Source of the DNA: Pipra filicauda
Taxonomy: Eukaryota; Chordata; Aves; Passeriformes; Pipridae
Length of the DNA: 64,000 nucleotides
Reading direction: 5' to 3'
Assembly (NCBI RefSeq): GCF_003945595.2
Contig: NW_024104293.1
Location: 616,501 to 680,500, forward strand
In this document: piece after piece, positions 39,101 through 48,960 of the stretch
How the letters are laid out: each line of letters begins with the position of its first letter
Numbering within the stretch: position 1 is the first letter of the stretch
Notes under the pieces: model-generated
What the model saw: only the letters and a program-made list of their open reading frames with translations
Database searches by the model: none
What the model was told of the DNA's origin: nothing
Program-made: the position numbers and the translations under genes

Positions 39101-42100
39101 CTTACGGGAAGAGACAGCTATGCTGTTGAATGTGGTCCCACTAATTGATCTGAGATGGCTTTTGATGGCCTAAAGGTGGTCTTTGGGGTTGTTGGATCTA
39201 TGAGCTTTTTGTTCTTAGCTCTATGAGCCACAGCCACCTTCTGTGTCAGCTTTACCCCTGGACAGCCTATGAGGCTGCTCTGCTTGGGACACAAGCCCTG
39301 TCCTGTCGATAGTCATCCTTTGATCCACCTTTTTCCATGACCAACTGGCTCAGGCCTACCTCAGAACACGGGGCTGGCAATTGGTTCTTCACATATTCCT
39401 GGTTTTTTTGGCAGGTTGGCCAGACTGAACTGCACCAGGTTAACAGCTGGGTGGTAAAGTCTCTGCACAGTGGTATTTTCTACCCCAAAAGGGTTTTTCC
39501 TGCAGCAGTGTGGAGCTCAGCCACATACCTGTGACACTGTGTGATTTTTCAAGAGAGGGCAATTCGCAGTGCATCCTCAGCTCTTGGCTCTGAACAGCCC
39601 TTTCAGACTGCAGCAGTGACATTCAGCTTCCCAGCATGCTGAACCAACTGTGCTGGGGGCAATGTGGTGACCCTGGTGCCGCCATCTCTGCCCCAGGCCT
39701 GGAATGTGGGACCACTGGGTCATATTGCCCAGGAATCCCCTTCCCAGGGCAACCAGAGCTCCTTCAAGCCCAGCCCTGCTCAGGGCAGCAAGAAAACCAT
39801 CGTGGGTGCCCTGCTTGAAGGAGATGCCTGTAAGGAGCCTTCTATTCCAGCTGCTTTCTTGCCCCATTCCTACCCCCAGGCCCTTCTCATTAGTCATTGT
39901 GCTAATTAAGAGCATAGAGGGACTTGCTTTTCTCAGATATTCACGGGCACTGTTTTACTCCATCCTCAGCACTGCAGTTGCTGTCTTTGCCTCCTGCTCT
40001 AATGTGTCCTAATCCTTGACTGCAAATGGGGCTGGGAGCAAGATGGAGATGAGCCTTAGCTTTGGTCTCAAAGGGTCAGGACATGGCACAGAGGAAACCA
40101 CCTCAAACCTGTTGCTGGGGTCCCCCATCCCTTCAGCTCCCCCCCTCTGACCTGGCACCGGCCGCCGTGGCTTCTCTGGCACTGTGGAGGTGGGTGACTC
40201 GGGCATCTCGTCCTCCACAGGGGTTTCTTCCTGTGCCAGTGGAAAGAAGGTAGTGCTGTCAATCCCACTCCTCCTGGGGTGCTGCTGCCTTGTGCAGCCC
40301 CCCCTCCAACCAGCTGTTTTCCCAAAGTCTGTTTGGGGTCTTGACCTGTGGTGGGGTGACTTCGCTACCCTTTAACTCTCCAGCATTGCCAACTGCTACC
40401 CAGGGTGCCACCAACACGATTTTGCAGATCTCTGAGCTCAAGTTAAGGTGACCATGAGCCAGAAGAACCAACCCCACCATCGTGAGGGGGAGAGAATCGC
40501 AGATATGGATCCTACTGGGAGGTGGGTGAATGTGTGGGGATCTGCCCTTCCAGGACACCGTCTCCTCCTGGGCCTCCTCACCTGGATATACAGCTTGTTC
40601 TGGAGCTCCACAGGCTCAAGGAAGTTGCAGGGGACGATCCCTTTCTGCAGGGGGAGGAGAAATGAGTGGTGACTGCCGAGCAACTCACCGCTGGAGGACA
40701 CAACCAATTGTATCCTCACCCTCCCCTGCATCCAGGAGAGTTCCTGGAGCTTGAATTTTAGTTTCTGCAGGTTGGATGGGTTTCACTGAGCCCTGTGGCC
40801 TAAGCCAGGGAGGGCATAAGGGACCTAAATCAGAAACCCATTTAGTTGCTCTGGGCAAGGCTTTGCCTCTGCAGAACCTCACCACATCCACCCCACTGCC
40901 TGCCCTGCTGCCAGCACACTCCTGGTACCTTTCCATTGAACATCACTGTAGCCCAGTTGTCCTTCTCTTTCTTCAGGACAAAGACAATGTTTCCTGGCAG
41001 GACCTGCAGCTCCTCAGCGGTCTCAGGGATGAACTCGTACATGACACGGTGTGGCTGCCCTTGGAGGGCCCTGGGTGTGGGAGCAGTGGACGGGTCAGGA
41101 ATGCTGGCAATGCTGTTATTTTCCTCTGTAGGGATAATCCAGACTTCTGCCTCCTTGTTTCTACCATCCATTCCTCATCCCCCTTGAATTTCGGGTGCCA
41201 GCTGGATGCTCAGCCACGATGGTGCAGGATGGGGTTGTGCCTGGCTGCGTGGGTTAAACAGCATCGACCATCCTTCATCCAACTTACCTGAGGATTTCTG
41301 GGGTCTTGGGCCTGGGTGGAGGACCAGAGGTCTGCCAACAGGAAGAAGAAAAGGAAAATCAGCAGTAATCTGGAAGATTTTGATTGCTTTGCAGGAATAT
41401 TCTGCAGCCTTCTACCACGCCATCGCCCCAACACCTTCCTCCCTGTGCTGGTGCCTTAAGTGCCGTGAGGAATATCACTGGCTTTGTTCCTTCTAAGGAG
41501 TTGTTTTCAAATTCTCCCACCTGCAGTTGGTTTTCAGAGGCACAATCCTCTTTCCAACTCGTGACTGTAGTTTCAGCTCAGAGAGGGTTGAGATGTCAAC
41601 CCCTGACTGCATTGAGAAGGGCGACGTTTATCTTGCACAACGGTGCAGCAGTGCCTGCGCTTCCCCATGTTCTCTCAAAAAGCTCCTGTAAAAATTCTCA
41701 GACACCTTTAGAGATGGGAAGGTGCTGCTCCACCATCTGGAGAATGGCACGAGAAATGAGAAGGGCTTTGGGAACGGGGAGGAGGATGGAAAGGGAGAGC
41801 AGAACTGCCCACTCAAGCTTAGGCAGAGGATCCCTAGTGAATCCTTCTTCGAGGCTCAGAGACTGCTCCCTGCTGAAAGCTGTCACCCCACAGCGATGGT
41901 GGGGGCAGAGGATGTGCCACCAGGCCACCACTTCCCCATTCAGGGAACCAGTTAACCTCAGCCATGGAGGTGGGTGAGCTTCCTGATGAGGGAGGCAGCA
42001 GCTGATCCGGGGAGGCAGTGCCTGCCTCCTCCCTGTGGCAGTGGCAGAGAGTTCATGGTGGTTGCTGATGGTGCTGTTTGCTCCCCACCACAGGCCAGAG

Positions 42101-44772
42101 CCCTTGGAAGCTGCGGGGTGACATCCACCCCCACATCCTCCTGGACTGTTCACTGGTTCATAGCCTTACCTGTGGCTGGAGGGGAGCAAATCCTGAGAAA
42201 TCGTCCTTGTCCACCACAGATGCCACCACCTAGAGCCAAAGACAGACAAATAACGACTTGGTGCTTGTAGACCTCTGATGTCCACCCTCTTCCTTTGTTG
42301 TTGGCCAAGCCAAGCTCCTCAGGATGCTTCAGGCTCAAGAGGGACTGTGATTTTAGGCTAAGCATCTTGGACTACAGGCTGAGTGCTTCTGGCAGCAAAG
42401 CTCCCCTCAGTGAGGCAAGTTCTCCACTCAGCCTCGCTGACACTGTGCTTTGAGACCTGAGCCCAAGGGTGATATCCCAGTGACTGGGTTTTGCACACTC
42501 ACAGGAGAAAAGCTTGCTTGCTTATGTGAGATGAAAAGCCCATCTCAAACAGAGCAGGGGAAGAACTGGAGGTTGTTTGTGGGTGTCAGATGCAAAATAG
42601 CTTCTTTCCCCCACCCCTGAAAATATCGTGGCTCGAGTCAAAGTTCCAGTGGGTTCTTTCCAGCTCATTGTTGGCTGTCCCTCATGTCTCACTAAGGAGA
42701 CAGAATGGAAATAGGCCATGCTCTGCAGGAACATGCTTTTAGCTCCTCTGCTCTTGCAGAGTTCCTGTTCCCCATGTGTGCCATCCCTCTCTCCACGCCT
42801 GGGGGGATCCCAGAGGCACGGACCAGCTCCATATCTCTGGCTGCCCACCAGGCAGCAGATGGCAGCTCAGAGGGGTGGTAGGAGGGCAGACAGCAGCTCT
42901 CCTCAGCCCACAGGCTTGCTCTAGATAAATATATTTCTTTCTTACCATTGCCTTCCCCAGGTAGTCCTTTTTCTCCAGCTGAGCCACTTGCTTTTCATTT
43001 GGCCTGAACAGCTTCCCCACAGGAATGGCCACCAGCTCACAGAGCTTCTGCTTCTGTAGCACAGGGGAGACATGGAGTCTTTGGCAGTGAGAGCAGGGAC
43101 TGCTGAATGCCCCCTTTTGCCTCTGGGGCTTGGGTCTCGCTCCATAACTCCAAACCACTCTGTGACAGCCTGCCCCCAGCCCTGACATGGTCCATTGAAC
43201 CCAATCTTCCTATGTCTGCCTTCCCAGTGACCCAAAGCTTTTCCCATGGACTCGTATCTCACTATGATGCCCATTCCCACTGTGCTTTTCTCCTGCTAAA
43301 AGGTGACTGGGATTTTCCTGCCTGAGGGGCTGCTGGGAGAGAACACAGCTGTAAGACCTGCTCCTCCCTACCAGGATGGCTTCCATTGCCCTGTCAATCT
43401 TGTTGTGCTGGGGCTCACTCTTCATGCTCATGGCCAGAGTCAGGTGCTCCTCAGCCTTCCCCCAGTTCTCCACCGTGGCGAACACCAGCGCGATGTTGCA
43501 GAGAATCTGCCGGAGGGATGGGGGCAAGGAAACGAGCTATGGGAGCAGCCAGACCAGGAGGGCAGCACAGGAGAGGACAAGCAGGGTGGTGGCATTGCAC
43601 CAGCTTGCTTGTTTTTTGCAAAGCACAAAGAGAGCCTGGCTGTCTTCTTAGATTTCTTGTGCTGGAGAACAGACTTTTGGGATCAAAACTCACCTCACAA
43701 GCAAAGAGCCTGTAGCGCAGCCCCAGGATCTTGTAGTCAATGAGCTGGTTGCCTCGCAGCTGGGCCAGCGCCTCTTTGAAATCTTCAATGGCCTTTTCAT
43801 TGCTGTGGAGGAGAGGACAAGGGTGTCACCAGGTTGTGGTGGCAACCTGCCTGCCTGCCTGCCTGCCTGCCTAAACTCGTGGGAGTTCAGTTGGCTCTCT
43901 CCTTGCAGTGTTTCAGACACCCCAGGGAAGGAGAGATGATCCAAGGCTGGTGTTAATCCCAGGACTGCAGTGCTGAAGAACAGGAGCCTGTTTGACCTCA
44001 AGGGGTTCCAGTTTGGTCCTTGAGGTACCAGTCTGCCTGGGGGCATCCTGAGCTGAAGGCAACTGTCTCCACAAGCAGCAAAAGTTAAACTTTAAACCCT
44101 TCCACTCACTTCTGCCTCCGGTAAAACACGGTCCCCCGCTGGAAATAAGCCACTGCCAGGTGCTTGTCGCAGCCGATGCTCCGGGTGAATGCCTGCACGG
44201 GAGTAGGAGTGGGGCAAAAAGGGGGTAAAAGGGGACGCCTTTAGAAAACTGGGGGCATAGAGCAGTTGTACCTGTCCTGCTTTAGCTGAGTGGCCTAGGC
44301 TGGGCTCTGTGGGTTGTCTCCCTGCAGTGTTGGGCATTGGGTGGGGGAGCCCGTGTCAGGCTCCTGGGTTTTTCTGAGCAGCGAGCCATGGGCTGCCGCT
44401 GCTGCCTCCCCTCTGATTCACGGGGAAAACAGGTTCAGCAGGAACAGCCCAGGGCTGTCTCCCTTCCTCACAGATTTAAAAGTCCCCACATCCTTCCCTT
44501 AGGCCATGACCCTCAATTCCTCCCTTCCCCACAGCGTCCATGTGTCTGGCAGGTCCAACAAGTGAGAAGGATTAGCAGCGCTTTGGGCTGTACTTTACCT
44601 CCTCCGCCTCCGCCAGCCTCCCCAGGACAAGGTGGATGCAGCCGATGTTAAAGCAGATTTTGGCAGGGGGGTTCTGGACGGCTGTGAAGGCGTCCAGGGC
44701 AGCACTCCACTCCTTCCTGTCTGCTGCACACACCCCTTCTTGCCACAGCCGGATCGTCTCCACCAGGGACAT
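36046..44772 (-). CDS. NCF2: NCF2, p67phox subunit of phagocyte NADPH oxidase (15 coding exons, complete)
   Basis: p67phox is the cytosolic activator of NOX2. It binds Rac-GTP through N-terminal TPRs, contacts the flavocytochrome with its activation domain, p40phox with its PB1 domain and p47phox with its last SH3. The 15 exons join in phase into 519 residues; human has 526. Domains in order: TPRs about 1-155, with the Rac-binding RGNQLIDY loop and R102; activation domain about 195-212, with V204; proline-rich PPPRPKTPE; central SH3 about 240-300; a linker; PB1 about 360-437, with the KVHYKY basic patch; C-terminal SH3 about 459-512. The last residues after the second SH3 are shorter than and unlike human. 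The start is the ATG giving [10 protein letters not shown], as in mammals, although the frame is open upstream of it. Neighbours are SMG7 (convergent) and ARPC5 (same strand). Confidence 0.96.
37350..37489 (-). CDS. NCF2: NCF2 coding exon 14 (second SH3, first half)
   Basis: This exon encodes residues 442-487, ending [10 protein letters not shown]. The acceptor is the second of two AGs four bases apart (ccagacag), the one that fits the phase of exon 13. The donor is gtaatc. Confidence 0.87.
37725..37853 (-). CDS. NCF2: NCF2 coding exon 13 (PB1, second half)
   Basis: This exon encodes residues 399-440 ([20 protein letters not shown], then [16 protein letters not shown]). The donor at gtggca is chosen over the upstream gtcagt at 37741 because only the former keeps the second SH3 in frame. 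Confidence 0.85.
37931..38082 (-). CDS. NCF2: NCF2 coding exon 12 (PB1, first half)
   Basis: This exon encodes residues 348-397 ([20 protein letters not shown] within it). The KVHYKY lysine corresponds to the basic PB1 residue that contacts p40phox. The donor is gtgagg. Confidence 0.93.
38584..38627 (-). CDS. NCF2: NCF2 coding exon 11 (linker)
   Basis: This 44-nt exon encodes [15 protein letters not shown]. It has little similarity to mammals, but tccacag and gtaaca flank it and it alone bridges the phase-1 end of exon 10 to the phase-0 start of exon 12. Confidence 0.75.
40152..40230 (-). CDS. NCF2: NCF2 coding exon 10 (linker)
   Basis: This exon encodes residues 307-332 ([20 protein letters not shown] then PRRPVP), a divergent acidic and proline-rich linker. 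It is assigned by phase and splice sites (gcacag, gtcaga) more than by similarity. Confidence 0.85.
40582..40644 (-). CDS. NCF2: NCF2 coding exon 9
   Basis: This 63-nt exon, in phase 0 at both ends, encodes [20 protein letters not shown] and Q, the end of the central SH3. The donor is gtgagg. Confidence 0.93.
40929..41070 (-). CDS. NCF2: NCF2 coding exon 8 (central SH3)
   Basis: This exon encodes residues 239-285, with [20 protein letters not shown] and [11 protein letters not shown], most of the central SH3 domain. The acceptor is acccag and the donor gtacca, a weak one. Confidence 0.93.
41288..41331 (-). CDS. NCF2: NCF2 coding exon 7 (proline-rich)
   Basis: This 44-nt exon encodes [14 protein letters not shown] plus two bases of R238, the proline-rich motif before the central SH3. 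The donor is gtaagt. Confidence 0.9.
42170..42229 (-). CDS. NCF2: NCF2 coding exon 6 (activation domain)
   Basis: This 60-nt exon encodes residues 204-223 ([20 protein letters not shown]). It starts with V204, the residue whose mutation is known to abolish oxidase activation in human. The donor is gtaagg. Confidence 0.93.
42946..43053 (-). CDS. NCF2: NCF2 coding exon 5
   Basis: This exon encodes residues 168-203 ([20 protein letters not shown]), leading into the activation domain. The donor is gtaaga. Confidence 0.94.
43372..43506 (-). CDS. NCF2: NCF2 coding exon 4
   Basis: This exon encodes residues 123-167 ([20 protein letters not shown]), TPR 4. It is in phase 0 at both ends. The donor is gtaggg. 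Confidence 0.93.
43694..43802 (-). CDS. NCF2: NCF2 coding exon 3 (Rac-binding loop)
   Basis: This exon encodes residues 86-122 and contains R102 and the conserved [14 protein letters not shown] that forms the Rac contact between TPRs. The donor is gtgagt. Confidence 0.94.
43846..43872 (+). repeat. (CCTG)n microsatellite in NCF2 intron 2
   Basis: About six perfect tandem CCTG units lie between NCF2 exons 2 and 3. Confidence 0.9.
44110..44192 (-). CDS. NCF2: NCF2 coding exon 2
   Basis: This exon encodes residues 59-85 ([20 protein letters not shown]), TPR 2. The acceptor is tgcag and the donor gtgagt. Confidence 0.93.
44599..44772 (-). CDS. NCF2: NCF2 coding exon 1
   Basis: This exon encodes residues 1-58 ([20 protein letters not shown] first), the first TPR. 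The donor is gtaaag and the exon ends in phase 0. There are no in-frame stops for some distance upstream, but the orthologous start is clear. Confidence 0.94.
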
Positions 44773-47757
44773 GGCGTGGTGGGAGCAGGGTGTGGGATCC
44801 CCGGCTGTGTCGTGGGTCTCGTCCCTCTCCTCGTCCTTCCTCGTGGCGCTGCTCAGCTTCTCTGTCTCCCTTCTGCCTGTACTTCTGCCTTCCCCCTGCC
44901 CGTGTCGCAAACCTGGCAGGAAGTGGCTTCACTGCATCACAGCCCCGGGATGGGGAAGTGGGGCAGAGGCTGCCCCTGATGCAGTGGACTTTTCGTGGGG
45001 CGCACCCCTGGTCCTCTCTGGCAGCTGCTCCTCATCTCCCCGGATTTGGCTTCTCTGGCTTTTCCATGAAAAGCCATAGATTTTGTCAGCGAGGTGGTTC
45101 ATCAGGTCAGATTTTGGATTGCAAAGCCGCAGGGCAGTTCTCAGCTGAGCCCCTGGAGCCCTCTGCAGCGCGGTCCTCCATGGAGGGCGTTGCTAAATGG
45201 TTCCCCCAGGCAGCTGCTGGCAGGCTGCCTGCCCAGCTGGAAAGGTGAAGCACACCTAAGGCACCACCTGGGAAAACTTTGGTCCTTCCTCCCCCACCAC
45301 CGTGTTGCCTCAGTGTGGAATTCTACTGCAGGGGGGACACGGAGCTGCCCACGGATGGGGTTTCTTGCGTCAGGGCCATGCTGTGGTGTGTCCTGACAGC
45401 AGTGGGAACTCCTGGTCAGCCCAACATCACTTCTGTCCAGGTATTTTATGGCCAATGGAGCATAACCTGGCTCTGGAGTGCTGCTTGGAGCACAGGGACA
45501 CACGGAGCATGTGGCCAGCGGGGATGACAGGAGTCTGACCCGCTGCTGACTCAGAGGTTTGGAGCTGAGTGCTCCACACGTGGCTTTTAAGTATTTCTGG
45601 AAGTACTTTGCCGCTGCCACATCTATTAGCGATGAGATGTGATGTGTATTTTGCAAGAGCTTAAAATATGTCGGCAAGACTCTACCTTTGTGCCTTTACC
45701 CAAACTTCCTCAGCAAATTACAGACCTCCAGCAGTGGGAGGGAGGCTGAGGAGACTTCTGAGTCCTGCTTTGGGAGAAACCTGAGGCCCTGAGCAAGGAG
45801 TTGGGTTTTAGTCCAAAGTAGGACTGAGCACAGCCCTGATCCTGGGGCTCTCTCATTCTCCAGCTGTATGTGCACCCTCAGCACCCCACCATACCCAAGT
45901 GGCTCCCACAGGCTTCCCACGGGAGCATGGAGGAGGCTCTGTGACCTCCGGAAAAGCAGAGGGAAATGCAAACACTTCATGCAGGAGAGGTGTGGGAATA
46001 GCAACATGGTGAGTGTGCAAACACCCCTCTGATGTGCCTTATCTCACTCCTGTGAGGAATGGAAGACTCCGTGGAGCAGGAAAGGGATAATTCTTGCAGG
46101 GATAATTTTCTGCTCTTTTAATTGTCTGAACTGGTACACTGCTGGGTCAGGTTTACCCCAAAACAGGTACAAGGGGAGCTGGAGGAGGATGTGAGATCAC
46201 CCCTGTGACAATGTTGGCTTTTTTTTTCCTTGTATTTCAGAGAAAGATGGGAGCACATGGAATGCTCACCCTTCTGTTTGGGTATTTGTCATGTAACGTT
46301 CAACTGATTTCAGAGCCATGATAAACACAGCCCTTCTAGCAAGTCTCTCGTTCCCCTTTCTCTGACCAAGCTGAGTTAGTAGGCAAACCAGTTTCTTCTA
46401 TGATAACATCCGAGAGGGAGTGAGTATCGGAGATGGTGACATCTCCTGTGGAAGATTCTTGGAATCCAGCAGATGCAGATCACCAAGAGACAGGTCAGAA
46501 ATACATAGAAATGCCCAAAATCCAGCTGGGGTGCAGTGCTTGTGTTTGAGTTTGTACAATTTGCACAAGGTTATCATCATCTCTGGAGAGGAGATTCAAA
46601 AATAAACTGATCTGGGCACTGAAAAAACATTTTGCATGAGGGAAGACCTTTTTACGAGGAGTTTTATTGGGCTGGAGGAGGCAGAGCATGTCCAGCTCCT
46701 TCCCAGGAAGGCACGTCAGGGCTCTCTGTGCAGGACTCGAAGTTTTATGGCTCTTTTCCCAAACGGTGACAGGGAGTGACACGGGAGGCCATGGGAACTC
46801 TGGCCAAGAGTGATGACCAGAGCCCAGGGCCTGGTGTGGGCTGCAGCTCCATGGTGGGAGGGAGGAAGGACAGCAGTGTCTCCTGGCTGTGACGAAGGCA
46901 GGATGTGACTGATGAGGTGCTGTTGCCACACGCTCCAGCCCAAGCTGAAGGCAGCAGAGCTCTGCAAACCCTGTCCCCCTTCTGGCAGGTCTGACCTACA
47001 CCAAGTTTTCCACTGAAGGCTTCCTTCTCCTAATAGGAATCTCACCCCCTGTTGTGGTGATCATTTGATCCACCAATATGAGCCAGGCAGGATCTGGAGG
47101 AAAGAGGTACAGGTTTGCTTTTTCCCTTCCTGTCACCCATTACCAACAGAGGTGCCTCCCTGCAAGTCCTGCACTATCCCCACATCAGCATGTGTTTTAG
47201 CACATCCCTGAGCACAAATACAGATGTACACATTTTGGAAATATTCCTAAATCCATCACAGCCTCACCTGAGGGGATATGGAGAACCTTAAGATCACTCT
47301 TTTTGTTCCCTTCATTTATCTAATGCTATCTAGAGCATCAATGACCTGCTTTGGCACCAATTGCTTTGGAAAATATTTTTAACTTCTCTGAGATTGCAGG
47401 TTTTAATGTTTTAAATAAGGATTGATTGTTGTCTTAACCAAATGTGGACAAGTGGAATGAACCAGAGAAGCCAACCACAGACCCTGGGAGAGCCGTACAG
47501 ATGGAGCCATGGCTGCATGGGCTCAGGGGAGGCTCCTGTACGTGTGTATGGGTGAAACCTGGACTTTCTGTGGCCTCTGCAGCAAGGCTGGGGTTTCCAC
47601 TTGGTGTGCTCAGTGCTCTTGTGGTGGTATGTAGGAAAAGCGTCCTAGGAAGACAACTAGACAATCTGTGTTGTCCACCCTGGAGGAGGAGCCTGCTGAA
47701 ACTTGAAGGTATGTCAGACATGGGAGTAAATATTCAGTGGAGATTTGTTGTCTGGTC
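44773..47757. other. NCF2 upstream / ARPC5 downstream intergenic region
   Basis: No coding exon is recognised between the NCF2 start and the ARPC5 3' end. NCF2 5' UTR and promoter should lie at the left side. A perfect AP-1 heptamer TGACTCA is at 45547-45553. The open frames here (up to about 178 codons) have no recognisable family and are GC-rich chance frames. Confidence 0.5.
45547..45553 (-). promoter_or_regulatory. AP-1 consensus heptamer upstream of NCF2
   Basis: TGACTCA lies about 775 bp upstream of the NCF2 ATG. Human NCF2 is reported to be regulated by AP-1 and PU.1, so the site is of interest, but a 7-mer occurs often by chance. Confidence 0.25.
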
Positions 47758-47960
47758 TTTATTATTATTACAAAAAAAAAAAAAGCAGATATCAAAAAAC
47801 AGCAAGGATTTCAGAAGGTCCCCAACAGTTTTACAGAAATGAACTGCAGTAAAATAGTGAAAGTAAAATATGTATTTTTCAGTCCTGGCCCTAAACCTTC
47901 TACGGTGATCTGTGGCCTGGGATGCCCTGGGCTTTCCTAATTCTTTCTAAAATACTCCCC

Positions 47961-47966
47961 TTTATT
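47961..47966 (-). terminator. Candidate poly(A) signal of ARPC5
   Basis: TTTATT on the + strand gives the first canonical AATAAA downstream of the ARPC5 stop, implying a 3' UTR of about 0.93 kb. Another lies at 47758-47763. Confidence 0.5.
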
Positions 47967-48897
47967 TGGGAACCCAATTGGCCCACTAGCTAACATAATG
48001 AGGCACAATGCAACAGGAATGTGAGCTGTTTGGTATCCTTACAGACTCTACACATCCAGAAGCAAAGTATGGGAACTCTGCAAGGATGGTGTGGATACCA
48101 GGATGTGTCTCTGCCTACCCCAAGCAGCCACTTAGTTGTGCTTGACAAAATCAAATCACTTTCCAGTTGCTGAAAGATGATTTGTTGTGTAAAAGCTGCT
48201 TTTTCTTCTTCTCATCAGGATCTTTGCTCCCCAAAATAAAGAGTTCACTGGGCTGAGCTCCAGTGTAAATGGACCATCAACCTTTTAAGTTCCATCATCC
48301 AAACTGCATGATGGACAACTTCATCCCATTGTGACCTTCCGCTGCAGACCCAGTGTTGGACTGGTCACAAGAAACAGGGAAACTCAGCTCTCTGGAATGA
48401 TATTTGGGCTTGGGAAGGAGCTTTTACTTTCTGTCCTATTCACGGGTGTAGGTTCAGAGGTTGACCAAAGGCAACGTGGTCCAGTTACCTGTGTTAATAA
48501 TAGCTGCCCCACTTCTCAAATACAGATTTTAGCTCAAAACACTGCTTGGCTAGAGAAAAGAATTAAGACATTGCCCTGCGTCCCTCAGCATTTGCTCAGA
48601 GAGTCAGGTCCAGATCTGCCACGATTACACACAAATGCACATCACCCTAAACACCAGGTTCACGTCACTGTACGAGTCACTGAAATGTCGGCCAGTATCA
48701 AATATTCCTGTTAGAAGTAAAATTGCACCTTCATAATTTTCCAGAACTTAACCACGAAAGAGATCACGACACGCATTACTTGTCAGGTATGAAAGAAGCA
48801 GAGAGAAGGCAAGCTGAGAGACAAGGGCTGCCCCCGGGGCAGCCGTGGCAGAGGCTTGGTCGGGCTTTGCACCAGCAGTTCCCACTCGCTGCTGGAT

Positions 48898-48960
48898 CTA
48901 AACCGTCTTCCTGGCAGTCAGCACGCGGACAATGGACCCAACTCCTCCAGCAGCCAGGGC
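48898..48960 (-). CDS. ARPC5: ARPC5 exon 4 with stop
   Basis: This exon encodes [20 protein letters not shown], then TAG. The acceptor is ctcccag. It has twenty residues, identical to what I recall for human. Confidence 0.95.
   Translation of the reverse strand, partial: ALAAGGVGSIVRVLTARKTV

Noticed and set aside
45141..45677. 178-codon - strand frame upstream of NCF2
   Set aside because: Nothing recognisable; GC-rich composition makes chance frames likely. No promoter or splice support for a separate gene.
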